Position numbers and translations under genes: made by a program. Positions 55,218-64,000 of a stretch of 64,000 nt of DNA are shown here, one piece after another (the stretch's first letter is position 1; every line of letters begins with the position of its first letter). The DNA is from Actinobaculum massiliense. Its GTDB lineage: Bacteria; Actinomycetota; Actinomycetes; Actinomycetales; Actinomycetaceae. The DNA lies in NCBI RefSeq assembly GCF_001457435.1, contig NZ_LN881716.1, positions 186,001 through 250,000 on the forward strand, given 5' to 3'. Below the pieces are notes generated by a model. The model did not search any database, had not been told where the DNA came from, and saw only the letters and a list, made by a program, of their open reading frames with translations.

Positions 55218-55763
55218 TTACTCCACCGAGGTCAGCACCGTCACCGCGCGCTCAATAAAAACGTCGACCACGCTTTCGTCATAGGCGGCGGAATTCTTCG
55301 CCTCCGGGAAAAGGGCTTGGCGCAAATCCTGAGAGGTCAGTTCGGCTTCACCGTCGAAATAGCGGGCGAGCCTTCCCATCAGGGCATCGACTTCCTGCTT
55401 GCGGTAGCCCCACCCATCGGCATCCGCAAAACGCTCCCCGCGCGGACGCAAAAGACGCGGATAAAGAGACTTCGCGGCTTCGTAGGCGCGCAAAAGCCAG
55501 GCTTGTTCGCCCTCTTCGGCGATTACATTCGCGCGGTGGAGGTGGATAAAGGCCGCTTCCAAGCGGTCGAGCGCGGCGTCGACGGCGACGGTGTCGTAAC
55601 CGCGGCGGGTGCGGGTAAAACCAATTGAGCGCACGTCGTTTTCATCGATTGTGCCGTCTTCGTTCGAGTAGGCTTCCCGGGACTTTTCGAGGAATGAATC
55701 GACCTCGTCCACGTCATATCCGTGGCTGAAGGGACCCACTCGCTTGAACGTATCCTTCCCCAT
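55218..55763 (-). CDS. DivIVA-domain-like protein
   Basis: 181 residues. Contains three copies of the short GYD-x2-EVD-x-FL type motif of DivIVA N-termini (GPFSHGYDVDEVDSFLEK; TRTRRGYDTVAVDAALDRLE; WGYRKQEVDALMGRLARYF), linked by helices. Such proteins can associate with membrane poles or septa, but the long coiled coil of true DivIVA/Wag31 is absent. GGAGG nine bases before ATG. Role inferred only by motif. Confidence 0.75.
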   Translation of the reverse strand: MGKDTFKRVGPFSHGYDVDEVDSFLEKSREAYSNEDGTIDENDVRSIGFTRTRRGYDTVAVDAALDRLEAAFIHLHRANVIAEEGEQAWLLRAYEAAKSLYPRLLRPRGERFADADGWGYRKQEVDALMGRLARYFDGEAELTSQDLRQALFPEAKNSAAYDESVVDVFIERAVTVLTSVE

Positions 55764-55826
55764 TGGTACCTGTCCTCCTCTGTGCCGCCGCGGCCTGGAC
55801 TATCTGGCCCGGTTTCTTGCGCGAGT

Positions 55827-56912
55827 TTATAGTATCCCGTTCGCGGCCACCACGATGAGATAACAAAACGGTGCCCACATGAGAATTGAGTCGAGCCGGT
55901 CCATCATTCCGCCGTGGCCGGGGAAGATCGCGCCCATGTCTTTCACTCCCAAGTCGCGCTTGAGCAATGACTCGGAAAGATCCCCGAGGGTGCAGCATAC
56001 GACGGCGGCTAGCGCGGTGGCGGCGGCAACCCACCAGGGGTGATGGAGAATTGCGGTAACCAGGACGAGGGCAACCACGAGCGCTAGGAGCAAGGATCCG
56101 GCGAACCCTTCCCACGATTTCTTCGGCGAAATCTTCGGGGCCATGGGGTGCTTGCCGAAAAGAATCCCGGCCAGCCAGCCACCGGTGTCATTGGCCACCG
56201 GCATCAAGATAAGCAGGGCAATATGGGCTTGTGCTTGCTCCGTTCCCGCCAGCGCGACGGCGAAGGTTCCGAGCAATACGATCCAGGCCAAGGCAAACGC
56301 CCCGGCGGAAGTTTCCACCAGTAGCTGCTCGGGCTGCAGTGGGCCCGACGGTCTACCCCCGCGCCTACGCCACTGCGTCACGCGATGCAGGCTGAGTGGC
56401 TCCCGGCAAACGATCCATAGGAACTGCACCAGGAGCGTCACGGCGTAAGCCGCGATCCCCGCCAGCAATCCGCGCCACCAGGTGGCCGCAACCATCGCGG
56501 CCACGCCCAGAGCCAGAGGCGTGAGGGCAATGCGAATTCCTCGGTTGAGGAAGGCGCCCGCCACTTCCCACACGGCAATGCACAGCGCGATGACCACCAG
56601 GCCAACGAAAATTTCCATGCGGAACGCAACCGAAAGCGCCACCAGCACCAAAAGCGCCAAGGCGGTGGGAACAGCCAGTTTCAAATTGCGCCCCGCGCGC
56701 GAGGCCGAGGGCTTAGGCGGTGCGGGCGGATGCGGCGTAAGGTATTGCGCCAACCGCTGACGGCGCGATTGACACCTCCCCCGCGCGTCACTCGCGCCCG
56801 CCGGTGCATCCGCGGGAGTTTCTGACGATATATGCATGGGCTTTGGCGTAACGCTTTCGGATCCAGGAATTCTGCTTGCAGGTGGTGCTGGCGAGATGTG
56901 CTCGCCGGGCAC
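55827..56912 (-). CDS. cdsA: Phosphatidate cytidylyltransferase
   Basis: 361 residues with about eight membrane helices. C-terminal CdsA signature is KKSWEGFAGSLLLALVVAL and LSESLLKRDLGVKDMGAIFPGHGGMMDRLDS. It makes CDP-diacylglycerol, the substrate of PgsA. An N-terminal hydrophilic stretch of about 70 residues precedes the first helix. The GTG start follows the frr stop directly and uses the GGAGGT within the frr end. Confidence 0.94.
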   Translation of the reverse strand: MPGEHISPAPPASRIPGSESVTPKPMHISSETPADAPAGASDARGRCQSRRQRLAQYLTPHPPAPPKPSASRAGRNLKLAVPTALALLVLVALSVAFRMEIFVGLVVIALCIAVWEVAGAFLNRGIRIALTPLALGVAAMVAATWWRGLLAGIAAYAVTLLVQFLWIVCREPLSLHRVTQWRRRGGRPSGPLQPEQLLVETSAGAFALAWIVLLGTFAVALAGTEQAQAHIALLILMPVANDTGGWLAGILFGKHPMAPKISPKKSWEGFAGSLLLALVVALVLVTAILHHPWWVAAATALAAVVCCTLGDLSESLLKRDLGVKDMGAIFPGHGGMMDRLDSILMWAPFCYLIVVAANGIL

Positions 56913-57470
56913 TTACACCTCCATCAGGTCCTTTTCCTTGGCTTGGAGAAGGTTGTCGATATCCGTCACGAACTTCTTCGTGAGCGTTTCTACCTGCTCT
57001 TCAGCGCGGCGCACCTCGTCTTCACCGGCGTCGCCGTCCTTTTGCATCTTCTCCAGCGAATCCATAGCCTTGCGACGAACTCCACGCAGGGAAACGCGAC
57101 CCTCCTCCGCGCGCGCACGGGCGAGCTTCACGTATTCCTGGCGCCGCTCCTGGGTAAGAGCGGGGAGGTTAATGCGCAAAACGTTGCCATCATCGGACGG
57201 ATTAACGCCCAAATCTGATTCCCGCAGAGCCTTATCAATATTGGCCTTGGCGCTCGGATCGAAGGGCGTAATCATCACCGTGCGCGGCTCGGGGATCACA
57301 ATGGTGGCCAGCTGCTGGAGCGGGGTGGGAGTGCCGTAATAGTCGACCAAGATGGGGTTGAAAAGCCCCGCAGAGGCGCGGCCGGAGCGAATGTGCCCGA
57401 ACTCTTCGCGCGTGAAATCAATGGTCTTCTGCATATTTTCTTCCGCTTCGCGGAGCGTCTCCTGAATCAT
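56913..57470 (-). CDS. frr: Ribosome recycling factor
   Basis: 185 residues, standard length: TREEFGHIRSGRASAGLFNPI, VDYYGTPTPLQQLATI and LPALTQERRQEYVKLARARAE. Splits post-termination ribosomes with EF-G. AGGGG before ATG. Immediately followed by cdsA. Confidence 0.97.
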   Translation of the reverse strand: MIQETLREAEENMQKTIDFTREEFGHIRSGRASAGLFNPILVDYYGTPTPLQQLATIVIPEPRTVMITPFDPSAKANIDKALRESDLGVNPSDDGNVLRINLPALTQERRQEYVKLARARAEEGRVSLRGVRRKAMDSLEKMQKDGDAGEDEVRRAEEQVETLTKKFVTDIDNLLQAKEKDLMEV

Positions 57471-57557
57471 TTTCCCCTCACGTGTCTGTTTTCTGAACTA
57501 CGTCTCTATGAACTGCGTCTTTTTGAACTGCGTCTGGATATCGGCCTCAAGACGAGG

Positions 57558-58301
57558 TTACTTATCCGCTGTTACCAGAGTACCGATGTTCTCCCCCAGA
57601 AGTGCTGAAGTGACGTTGCGCGAAATGCTCATCCCGAAAACTCGGATCGGCAAATCATTGTCGCGGCACAGCGAGAATGCCGCCGCATCCGCCACCCGCA
57701 AGTCCCGCTGAATAACTTCCGAATACGTGAGCGTATCCAGCTTGACGGCATCCGGGTTCAACTTCGGATCGGCGCTATAGACGCCGTCGACCCCGTTCTT
57801 CCCCATCAGGAGCTCATCGCAACGAAGCTCCAGGGCGCGCTGGGCGGAAACGGTGTCGGTGGAGAAGTAGGGCATCCCGGCGCCGGCGCCGAAAATCACC
57901 ACGCGCCCCTTTTGCAGGTGGCGAATGGCACGCAACGGGATGTACGGTTCGGCAATCTGCGTCATTTGAATCGCGGTCTGGACGCGGCAGGGGGTGCCGG
58001 CGCGCTCAATAAAGTCCTGCAAGGCAATTGCGTTCATCACGGTGCCAAGCATTCCCATATAGTCGGCGCGGGCCCGATCCATACCGCCCTGCTGGAGTTC
58101 GGCGCCGCGGAAGAAGTTTCCGCCGCCCACCACAATGGCCACCTCAATGCCGCTATTAACGGCGTCGGTGATCTCTGAGGCCACCCGGCTCAGGACGTCG
58201 GTGTCAAGGCCGACCTCCCCTCCTCCAAAGGTTTCGCCGGAAAGTTTGAGCAGAACCCTTCGTACGCCGTCTTGTGCGGCGGGGCGCCCCAAAATCGTCA
58301 T
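57558..58301 (-). CDS. pyrH: UMP kinase
   Basis: 247 residues, amino-acid-kinase fold. [26 protein letters not shown] and [15 protein letters not shown]. Phosphorylates UMP. ATG 58301 has AGGAG ahead; upstream open sequence is not conserved. 87 bp upstream of frr. Confidence 0.96.
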   Translation of the reverse strand: MTILGRPAAQDGVRRVLLKLSGETFGGGEVGLDTDVLSRVASEITDAVNSGIEVAIVVGGGNFFRGAELQQGGMDRARADYMGMLGTVMNAIALQDFIERAGTPCRVQTAIQMTQIAEPYIPLRAIRHLQKGRVVIFGAGAGMPYFSTDTVSAQRALELRCDELLMGKNGVDGVYSADPKLNPDAVKLDTLTYSEVIQRDLRVADAAAFSLCRDNDLPIRVFGMSISRNVTSALLGENIGTLVTADK

Positions 58302-58442
58302 GACCACTCCTCGCTGTTTGTTCCCGCCGGAGGCCCACCCTTGGCGCCCGCCGCGAGATTCTCGTTGAAACCGACCATCGTTTACCCTACCAGCGCGCGG
58401 CGCGGGAGCGAAAAACTTCCCGGACGTGAGAGACTGGAGCAC

Positions 58443-58709
58443 ATGCGAGCAATCATGACTGTTACCGGCCGGGACCGTACCGGCATCGTCGCCACCGTCG
58501 CGACCAAACTTGCCGAGCACCACGCAAATATCGCGAATATTTCACAAACTATCATGTCTGATTACTTCACCATGATCGTGGAGATCGTTTTGCCCGCCGA
58601 GCTGGATATCGCCGATTTGCAGGGCGATATGCGCAAGCTCGGAGAGCGTGAAGCGCTTGAGATCCACGTTCAGTCCGAGGCAATTTTCGACGCCATGCAC
58701 AGGTTGTGA
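58443..58709 (+). CDS. ACT-domain protein (UPF0237)
   Basis: 88 residues: a single ACT domain ([32 protein letters not shown]). It is almost always paired with the UPF0210 gene, as here (7 bp apart). ACT domains sense amino acids or similar ligands. GGAG lies close to the ATG. Confidence 0.88.
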   Translation: MRAIMTVTGRDRTGIVATVATKLAEHHANIANISQTIMSDYFTMIVEIVLPAELDIADLQGDMRKLGEREALEIHVQSEAIFDAMHRL

Positions 58710-58716
58710 GCACTTC

Positions 58717-60069
58717 ATGAATACCGAATCTGACATTCTTGAAACACTTTCCATGATCCACACGGATCGCCTCGATATCCGCACCGTCACGATGGGGATA
58801 TCACTTCTCGATTGCGCCGATTCCGACGGCGAAAAGGCGCGTGCCCGGGCGCGCGAAAAAATCGTTAACCGCGCCAAGAACCTGGTAACGACGTGCGAGA
58901 AAATCGAGGGCGAGCTCGGCATCCCGATTGTCAACAAGCGCATTTCGGTGACGCCAATTGCGCTGGTGGCCGCCGCCTCGCGGGAGACGGACCTCGTTCC
59001 GTGGGCGCGCATGCTCGACGACGCCGCCCAGACCGTCGGCGTGAACTTCATCGGCGGATTTTCGGCCTTGGTGGAAAAGGGGCAAACCCGTGCCGACACG
59101 GCGCTAATGGATTGCCTACCCGAAGCCCTCAACACCACCGAGGTGGTTTGCGGCTCCGTGAATGTGGGATCTTCACGCGCCGGCATCAATATGGACGCGG
59201 TGGCGCGCATGGGCCAGATTGTAAAAGCAACCGCGAGCGCCCAGCCAGGCGGAATCGGCGCCGCCAAACTGGTGGTTTTCGCCAACTCCGTGGGCGATAA
59301 CCCGTTTATGGCGGGTGCCTTCCACGGGCCTGAAATGCCGGACGCCGTGGTATCGGTTGGGGTTTCCGGCCCCGGTGTTGTTACTCGCGCGATTCAAACC
59401 GCTGGCGAGGTGAGCTTCTCGGAGCTGGCGGAAGTCATCAAAAAGGCGGCATTTAAGATCACCCGCGCCGGCGAGTTGGTGGGGCGCCTGGCTGCCGAGC
59501 GGCTCGGCGTTCCCTTTGGTATCGTCGATCTTTCCCTGGCGCCGACGGCGGACGTCGGCGATTCGGTTGCCCGCGCTCTGGAGGCAACCGGCCTGGAGAA
59601 AGTCGGAGCTCATGGCACCACGGCCGCGCTAGCTCTGCTCAATGACGCGGTGAAGAAAGGCGGACTCATGGCCTGCTCGCGCGTGGGCGGGCTTTCTGGA
59701 TCATTCATCCCCGTCTCCGAGGACGAGGGAATGATTGAAGCCGCCGCCTGCGGAGCGATTTCCCTCGCCAAACTCGAAGCCATGACGGCAATTTGCTCGG
59801 TGGGACTGGATATGATCGCGATCCCGGGCGATACCCCCGCCTCGTCCATCGCCGGCATGATCGCCGATGAAGCCGCCATTGGCGTTATGAATTCCAAGAC
59901 CACCGCCGTGCGCGTGATTCCCGCCCCGGGAACAAAGGTGGGCGACACGGTGGAATTTGGCGGCCTTCTGGGCTCGGCGCCGGTACTCCCGGTTTCGCCG
60001 TATTCCTCGGCTGGTTTTGCGGCTCGGGGCGGGCTCATCCCCGCACCCGTGCACCAGTTCAAGAACTAG
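58717..60069 (+). CDS. UPF0210 (PFL/DUF711) family protein
   Basis: 450 residues: [57 protein letters not shown], ending APVHQFKN. Structures of the family resemble glycyl-radical-enzyme folds but it lacks the radical glycine loop; function is unknown. Downstream partner of the ACT-domain gene. Confidence 0.93.
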   Translation: MNTESDILETLSMIHTDRLDIRTVTMGISLLDCADSDGEKARARAREKIVNRAKNLVTTCEKIEGELGIPIVNKRISVTPIALVAAASRETDLVPWARMLDDAAQTVGVNFIGGFSALVEKGQTRADTALMDCLPEALNTTEVVCGSVNVGSSRAGINMDAVARMGQIVKATASAQPGGIGAAKLVVFANSVGDNPFMAGAFHGPEMPDAVVSVGVSGPGVVTRAIQTAGEVSFSELAEVIKKAAFKITRAGELVGRLAAERLGVPFGIVDLSLAPTADVGDSVARALEATGLEKVGAHGTTAALALLNDAVKKGGLMACSRVGGLSGSFIPVSEDEGMIEAAACGAISLAKLEAMTAICSVGLDMIAIPGDTPASSIAGMIADEAAIGVMNSKTTAVRVIPAPGTKVGDTVEFGGLLGSAPVLPVSPYSSAGFAARGGLIPAPVHQFKN

Positions 60070-60086
60070 CTACGCTCAACGCCTAG

Positions 60087-60114
60087 CGCGCGGCCGTCGA
60101 GTTGCGGCCGCGCG
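60087..60114. terminator. Hairpin between convergent genes
   Basis: Perfect 10-bp stem CGCGCGGCCG / CGGCCGCGCG with an eight-base loop, between the UPF0210 gene and the FNT gene stops. Only a short U-run. Confidence 0.5.
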
Positions 60115-60126
60115 TTGCGGCGCTAT

Positions 60127-61011
60127 CTAGTGCGCCGCGGCTGCGGCGCACTCGGCGTCGCGAACGTAGGCGATATAGAAGTAGCTGGCGACGAAAATTG
60201 CCCCGCCAATTGCGTTTCCAATGAGGACGGGGACCCAGTTGCCCAACACAATCGACTGCAGATTAAAGCTCTCGAAATCGGCGTACTGGACGGCGGCGTC
60301 CGCTACCGCCGTCGAGCTCCAGAAAGCATCGCCGCCGCCAACCTTCACTAGGTAGCCGAGCGGGAGCAGGAACATATTGGCAATCGAGTGCTCGAAACCG
60401 GTGGAGACGAAAAGGGCGATGAGGCCGAGGCATCCAAAGAATTTATCGGTGGTCGAGCGGCCCGACTGCGCCATATAAACGCCCAGGCACACCGCAATAT
60501 TTGCGAGAACGCCCAAGAGCAGAGCCTGGATGAAAGTATGGTCCGTCTTGTGCGCGGCGGTCTGCAGGGCAACCAGTCCCCACTCGCCACCGTTCGCCAT
60601 GTACTGCCCGGAGGCGAAGACCAGGAAGGCGAGGGTCAGCGCTCCCACCAGGTTGCCGGTGATCGACGTCGCCCAGTGCCGCGCCCAGCGACCAACGGTG
60701 ATTCGCCGCGAATACAGCGGCATTACGGTCATGGTGGTGGACGTGAAAAGATCAGCTCCGGTGACGATCACGAGGAACAGGCCCACGGTGAAGACGATTC
60801 CGCCAAGTACCTTTGCCGGGCCTACCGGGGCATCGGCCAGCCCCTGTTGGCTGGTGATGTAGAAAATATAGCCGATGCCAATGAAGAATCCGCCCGCGAG
60901 GGCAAGCCAAAGCGCCTTGGCGGGGCTCTTCTGCGTCTTTTTGTAAGCCGCATTCGCGTTTTCGACGGCGAGATCGGCAGCTGCTGGAATTACCGGTTGA
61001 AGATCGGCCAC
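60127..61011 (-). CDS. Formate/nitrite transporter (FNT) family channel
   Basis: 294 residues with six helices. FNT features: GGFFIGIGYIFYITS at helix 1, VTGADLFTSTTM, LVGALTLAFLVFASG, the conserved histidine in STGFEHSIANMF, and NAIGGAIFVASYFY. Pentameric channel for formate, nitrite or related monovalent anions; which one cannot be told. GTG start with GGAGG ahead. No pyruvate-formate lyase or nitrite reductase gene in the window. Confidence 0.92.
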   Translation of the reverse strand: MADLQPVIPAAADLAVENANAAYKKTQKSPAKALWLALAGGFFIGIGYIFYITSQQGLADAPVGPAKVLGGIVFTVGLFLVIVTGADLFTSTTMTVMPLYSRRITVGRWARHWATSITGNLVGALTLAFLVFASGQYMANGGEWGLVALQTAAHKTDHTFIQALLLGVLANIAVCLGVYMAQSGRSTTDKFFGCLGLIALFVSTGFEHSIANMFLLPLGYLVKVGGGDAFWSSTAVADAAVQYADFESFNLQSIVLGNWVPVLIGNAIGGAIFVASYFYIAYVRDAECAAAAAH

Positions 61012-61205
61012 GGGCCCTCCTGGGGTCGCTAAATTATTAGGGAATCAGCGCTAACCCTATCGGTCCCGTGGCCAAACTTATGCAATTGTGAGATTACTTT
61101 TGCCGCGCGCCGCGTTTACTCGACGCGGCGACTGGGTAGTTGTTGAAGCTTGGCGCCCGCGCACCTGCTAGGGCAGAGCGCTTCCGCGTCTGCTGTAGCG
61201 GGGCG

Positions 61206-61478
61206 CTACTTGTTGCTCCGTCCCGCAAACCAACCGGCCAGCAGGAGCACCACAATGGCGCCAATAATCGCCCAAATCATGGTGACGACGGCAAACGGCT
61301 GATGCATAACCGCACTAAATCCGCGACCGTTGAGGAACGAGCTAATCAGCCCACCCACCACGGCGCCGACAACGCCGAGCACAATAGTGGCGATGACGCC
61401 CATATTCCGCCCCACCAGGACGCGAGCAATCATGCCCGCCACGAGTCCAACAATGATCCAGCTCAAAATCGTCAGCAT
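61206..61478 (-). CDS. GlsB/YeaQ/YmgE-family stress membrane protein
   Basis: 90 residues, three small helices rich in Gly and Ile: LSWIIVGLVAGMIARVLVG, IATIVLGVVGAVVGGLISSFL, IWAIIGAIVVLLLAGWF. Transglycosylase-associated family; function unclear. AGGAGG precedes ATG. Gap upstream (to tsf) holds an AT-rich tract that could be its promoter. Confidence 0.9.
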   Translation of the reverse strand: MLTILSWIIVGLVAGMIARVLVGRNMGVIATIVLGVVGAVVGGLISSFLNGRGFSAVMHQPFAVVTMIWAIIGAIVVLLLAGWFAGRSNK

Positions 61479-61682
61479 GGTTCCTCCTTAGGTTCCGTAT
61501 TCGGCCGGCGTTCTGCGCGCCGAAAACGATGCAACAAGAACCATGTTATCGGAAGCATTTTTATAATGTTGAACAATAAAGACAACGGTTTTATCGGGCC
61601 CACCTGCGGCTAACGTTGCATCCCTAGGCGAAGGCAATCGGGGCCCCCGCGCCACCCTCGCGCGCCCCGGCAAAAGAAAAAA

Positions 61683-61710
61683 GCCGCGAGGAGGCAAACC
61701 TCCCCGCGGC
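61683..61710 (-). terminator. Terminator of rpsB-tsf
   Basis: GCCGCG-a-GGAGG / CCTCC-c-CGCGGC with a four-base loop. On the minus strand it is followed by TTTTTTCTTTT. Strong rho-independent terminator 65 bp after tsf. Confidence 0.92.
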
Positions 61711-61777
61711 CTTATCGTTTCAAACCGCGGCCGGAGCCTTCATTAGGCGCCCGGTGCGATTGCGATGCTTTGCGCTG

Positions 61778-62632
61778 TTACTCCGCGCTAGCGGATTCGC
61801 CCACGCGCACGCGCCTGAAGCCGGTCACCGTGCCACCGTTCTCCTTGAGAACTTCCTTCACGGCCTTCTTCGGCTCACGAGCCCAGCCCTGCTCCAGGAG
61901 CACGACCTGCTTGTAGAAACCGTGCATACGACCCTCAACGATCTTCGGAACAGCCTTCTCCGGCTTGCCCTCGGCGATCGTGGTTTCGGTGGCGATGCGC
62001 TTCTCGGTCTCCACCACCTCGGCCGGAACGTCCTCAATGGAGAGGTACTTTGGCGTCATCGCGGCAATGTGAACGGCAACGTCGTGCGCCACGTCCTTGC
62101 CGGCTTCGTCGGTGGCGACCAGCACACCCACCTGCGGCGGAAGCGCCGGGTCGGTGCGGTGCATGTAGGCCTCGACAACGTGACCGTCGAGGATCTCGAG
62201 GTTGGAAACAACGAGCTTCTCGCCAATAACGGCGATTTCTTCCGTTACGCGATCGGCAACGGTGCCATCTCCCAGCTTGGCGGCCAGGAGCTCTTCGACC
62301 GTCTGCGCCTCGGAGTCGATCGCCGCGGCGAGGACCTCTTCGGCCATATTGATGAAGCGCTCGGTCTTAGCAACGAAGTCCGTCTCGGAGTTGACCTCAA
62401 CGAGGATTCCGCGCTGACCATTCTCGGTGTCGAGAACCTTGGGAATCACGAGCCCGTTGGCCGCCGTGCGACCTTCGCGCTTAGCGGCAGCCTTCGCACC
62501 GTGAATGCGCAGGATCTCCTCAGCCTTGGCAGCATCGCCATCGGCCTCGTCGAGAGCCTTCTTCACGTCCATCATTCCGGCACCCGTCTTGTCACGGAGC
62601 GCCTTGACATCGGCGGCTGTGTAGTTAGCCAT
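61778..62632 (-). CDS. tsf: Elongation factor Ts
   Basis: 284 residues. TAADVKALRDKTGAGMMDVKKALDEADGD, VEVNSETDFVAK. Nucleotide-exchange factor for EF-Tu. AGGAG before ATG, 52 bp after rpsB. Confidence 0.98.
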   Translation of the reverse strand: MANYTAADVKALRDKTGAGMMDVKKALDEADGDAAKAEEILRIHGAKAAAKREGRTAANGLVIPKVLDTENGQRGILVEVNSETDFVAKTERFINMAEEVLAAAIDSEAQTVEELLAAKLGDGTVADRVTEEIAVIGEKLVVSNLEILDGHVVEAYMHRTDPALPPQVGVLVATDEAGKDVAHDVAVHIAAMTPKYLSIEDVPAEVVETEKRIATETTIAEGKPEKAVPKIVEGRMHGFYKQVVLLEQGWAREPKKAVKEVLKENGGTVTGFRRVRVGESASAE

Positions 62633-62684
62633 TTTTCTCCTCAGTCTTATTTTGTGGTTGACGTTTTAACTCAGCGGTTTCAGC

Positions 62685-63560
62685 TTACTCGGCAGGCGTC
62701 TCGGCTTCAGCCGATTCAGCCTTCTCCTCGGCCGGAGCTTCCTCAGCAGGGACCTCTTCAGCGGGAGCCTCCGCAACCGGCGCCTCGGTAGCCGGGGCTT
62801 CCTCGGCCTCCTTACCGGCGGCCAGCACTTCGCGCTCCCACTCGGGCATCGCTTCGTCGTTCTTGCCGCCCGAGCGAGCCAGCAGGCCTTCCGCCACGGC
62901 GTCGCCGATAATGCGGGTCAGCAGCTGAACGGCGCCAATGGCGTCGTCGTTGCCGGGGATCGGGTAGGTAACCTCGTCGGGATCACAGTTCGTGTCGAGA
63001 ATCGCCACCACCGGGATGTTGAGCTTGTTGGCTTCGGCGACGGCGAGGTGCTCCTTGTTGGTGTCCACGATCCAGATCGCGGACGGAAGCTTCGTCATAT
63101 CGCGCAGACCGCCGAGGGTCTTCTCCAGCTTGTCCTTCTCACGCGAAAGCATGAGGAGTTCCTTCTTGGTCAGGCCGGTTCCCGCGGTGTCCTGCAGATC
63201 CATCTGCTCCAGCTCCTTCAGGCGCTGGATACGCTTGGAAACGGTCTGGAAGTTGGTAAGCATGCCGCCCAGCCAACGCTCATTCACGTAAGGCATGCCG
63301 GTACGCTCGGCCTGCTCACGGATAGCTTCCTGAGCCTGCTTCTTGGTACCAACAAAAAGAATGTTTCCGCCGTGCGCAACGGTTTCCTTGATGAAATCGT
63401 AAGTCTTGTCGATATCGGAAAGCGTCTTGCGCAGGTCAATGATGTAAATCGAGTTACGATCCGTGAGGATGTAACGCTTCATCTTCGGGTTCCAACGACG
63501 GGTCTGGTGTCCGAAGTGAACGCCAGCTTCAAGCAGCTGGCTCATGGTAACGACGGCCAT
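62685..63560 (-). CDS. rpsB: Ribosomal protein S2
   Basis: 291 residues. Conserved [63 protein letters not shown]. Followed by an acidic Ala/Glu/Pro tail of about 50 residues with APAEE-type repeats, typical of actinobacterial S2. ATG 63560 has AGGA ahead. Confidence 0.97.
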   Translation of the reverse strand: MAVVTMSQLLEAGVHFGHQTRRWNPKMKRYILTDRNSIYIIDLRKTLSDIDKTYDFIKETVAHGGNILFVGTKKQAQEAIREQAERTGMPYVNERWLGGMLTNFQTVSKRIQRLKELEQMDLQDTAGTGLTKKELLMLSREKDKLEKTLGGLRDMTKLPSAIWIVDTNKEHLAVAEANKLNIPVVAILDTNCDPDEVTYPIPGNDDAIGAVQLLTRIIGDAVAEGLLARSGGKNDEAMPEWEREVLAAGKEAEEAPATEAPVAEAPAEEVPAEEAPAEEKAESAEAETPAE

Positions 63561-63903
63561 GTGGCGTCCTTTCTCAGGCGCGCGGTTTTGCGCGCAATCG
63601 GTTCTTGTGCGGCGGCGGGATTGCCGGCGCACCCTGGCACCTCCCGCGCACGGTTCCCTTGCGGGACCGATCCGCACGCGTTTTTTCGAGGCACGCGTAT
63701 TTACAACTCTGCGAAATACAGAGTTACTTCAATATCGTACCCGAGACCCCCGGGTGCTGTTCAAGGGCTTCTTCCGCGTCGCCATGCGTTTTACGCCACT
63801 TACCCACGCCGCTTCGGTGTCCACAGTTCCGTTCGCGTTGTAGTTTTCCACAACGACGACGCCGCCGCTCTGTTCCGCCCACTCAATCCGCAAGTATGCG
63901 GCT
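63561..63903. other. rpsB upstream region (343 bp)
   Basis: No supportable gene. Contains a seven-bp dyad AACTCTG / CAGAGTT (63705-63725), a possible leader hairpin or operator about 150 bp upstream of rpsB, followed on the minus strand by TAAATACG that may be a -10. A short minus-strand frame across 63729-63944 lacks support. Confidence 0.4.
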
Positions 63904-64000
63904 ATGAACGAATCAATTATTCGAACATTCAGTTTCTTACTCACCCCACTCTTGGCCGCGGGTCTGGCGGGTGTTTCCCCGGGCGCGAACTTCCCCGCGG
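63904..64000 (+). CDS. Start of an exported protein (cut by window end)
   Basis: ATG 63904 opens MNESIIRTFSFLLTPLLAAGLAGVSPG, a signal-peptide-like N-terminus, and stays open to the end. In many actinobacteria the gene divergent from rpsB is an exported M23 peptidase, which would fit, but only 32 residues are visible. No clear ribosome site. Confidence 0.4.
   Translation, partial: MNESIIRTFSFLLTPLLAAGLAGVSPGANFPA

Noticed and set aside
63729-63944. Minus-strand 71-codon frame upstream of rpsB
   Set aside because: No ribosome site, overlaps the start of the exported-protein gene, and no recognisable pattern.
1-64000. tRNA genes, CRISPR arrays, insertion sequences, prophage or attachment sites
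   Set aside because: Reading the gaps between genes I found no cloverleaf, no regularly spaced repeats and no transposase or integrase motif.

Overview
This window is chromosomal DNA from a high-GC Gram-positive bacterium. The order of housekeeping genes is the actinobacterial one (lexA/LysM/nrdR, hflX, miaA, recX-recA-DUF3046, clgR-cinA-pgsA-ftsK, rnj-dapA-dapB, M16 peptidase-pnp-rpsO-ribF-truB, rbfA-infB-ylxR-nusA-rimP, proS, cdsA-frr-pyrH-tsf-rpsB). The LexA boxes are of the actinobacterial/Bacillus TCGAAC-N4-GTTCGA type. Moderate GC, many short accessory membrane proteins and an Ltp-type lipoprotein remnant suggest the order Actinomycetales (an Actinomycetaceae-like genome), but no genus can be named from sequence alone.

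Layout. 1-10.7 kb: tail of an acyl-CoA synthetase, then an SOS/RNR regulatory block (nrdR, an SOS-type LysM membrane protein, four LexA boxes, lexA), dinG-hflX, a methyltransferase, miaA-recX-recA with its own SOS box, and DUF3046. 10.9-19 kb: clgR, the CinA C-terminal domain, pgsA, a CapA-like metallophosphatase, two exported proteins and ftsK. 19-24.1 kb: an accessory module of a P-loop nucleoside/sugar kinase-like gene (with an ATA start), an SDR dehydrogenase, and a three-gene unit of ADP-ribosylglycohydrolase, NCS1 permease and PfkB kinase that looks like a nucleoside or ADP-ribose salvage set. 24.2-31 kb: rnj, dapA and dapB, interspersed with three membrane genes of one architecture, of which one is intact and two are broken. 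31-35 kb: divergent ahpC-ahpF peroxide defence, a small membrane protein and an M16 protease. 35-45 kb: pnp, rpsO, ribF, with osmC, a macrodomain gene and a DUF981 membrane operon inserted before truB; brnQ is inserted between truB and rbfA. 45-50.4 kb: the infB-ylxR-nusA-rimP translation/transcription block. 50.5-64 kb: an anchored helical protein, a damaged PadR/DUF5808 pair, proS, a GNAT acetyltransferase, a DivIVA-like protein, cdsA-frr-pyrH, an ACT/UPF0210 pair, an FNT channel, a GlsB-type protein, tsf, rpsB and the start of a divergent exported protein.

How it fits together. The backbone is slow-evolving information processing and lysine/cell-wall synthesis. Accessory genes sit between conserved neighbours rather than inside a mobile element. 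I saw no transposase, integrase, phage gene, CRISPR array, rRNA or tRNA. The observations most worth a second look are: the ADP-ribose/nucleoside module and its control sites; the kinase gene with an ATA start and a probable 3' frameshift; the Ltp pseudogene with four nonsense codons in an otherwise unbroken frame; a NrdR with an upstream start that has a strong Shine-Dalgarno sequence; and brnQ overlapping both rbfA and truB.
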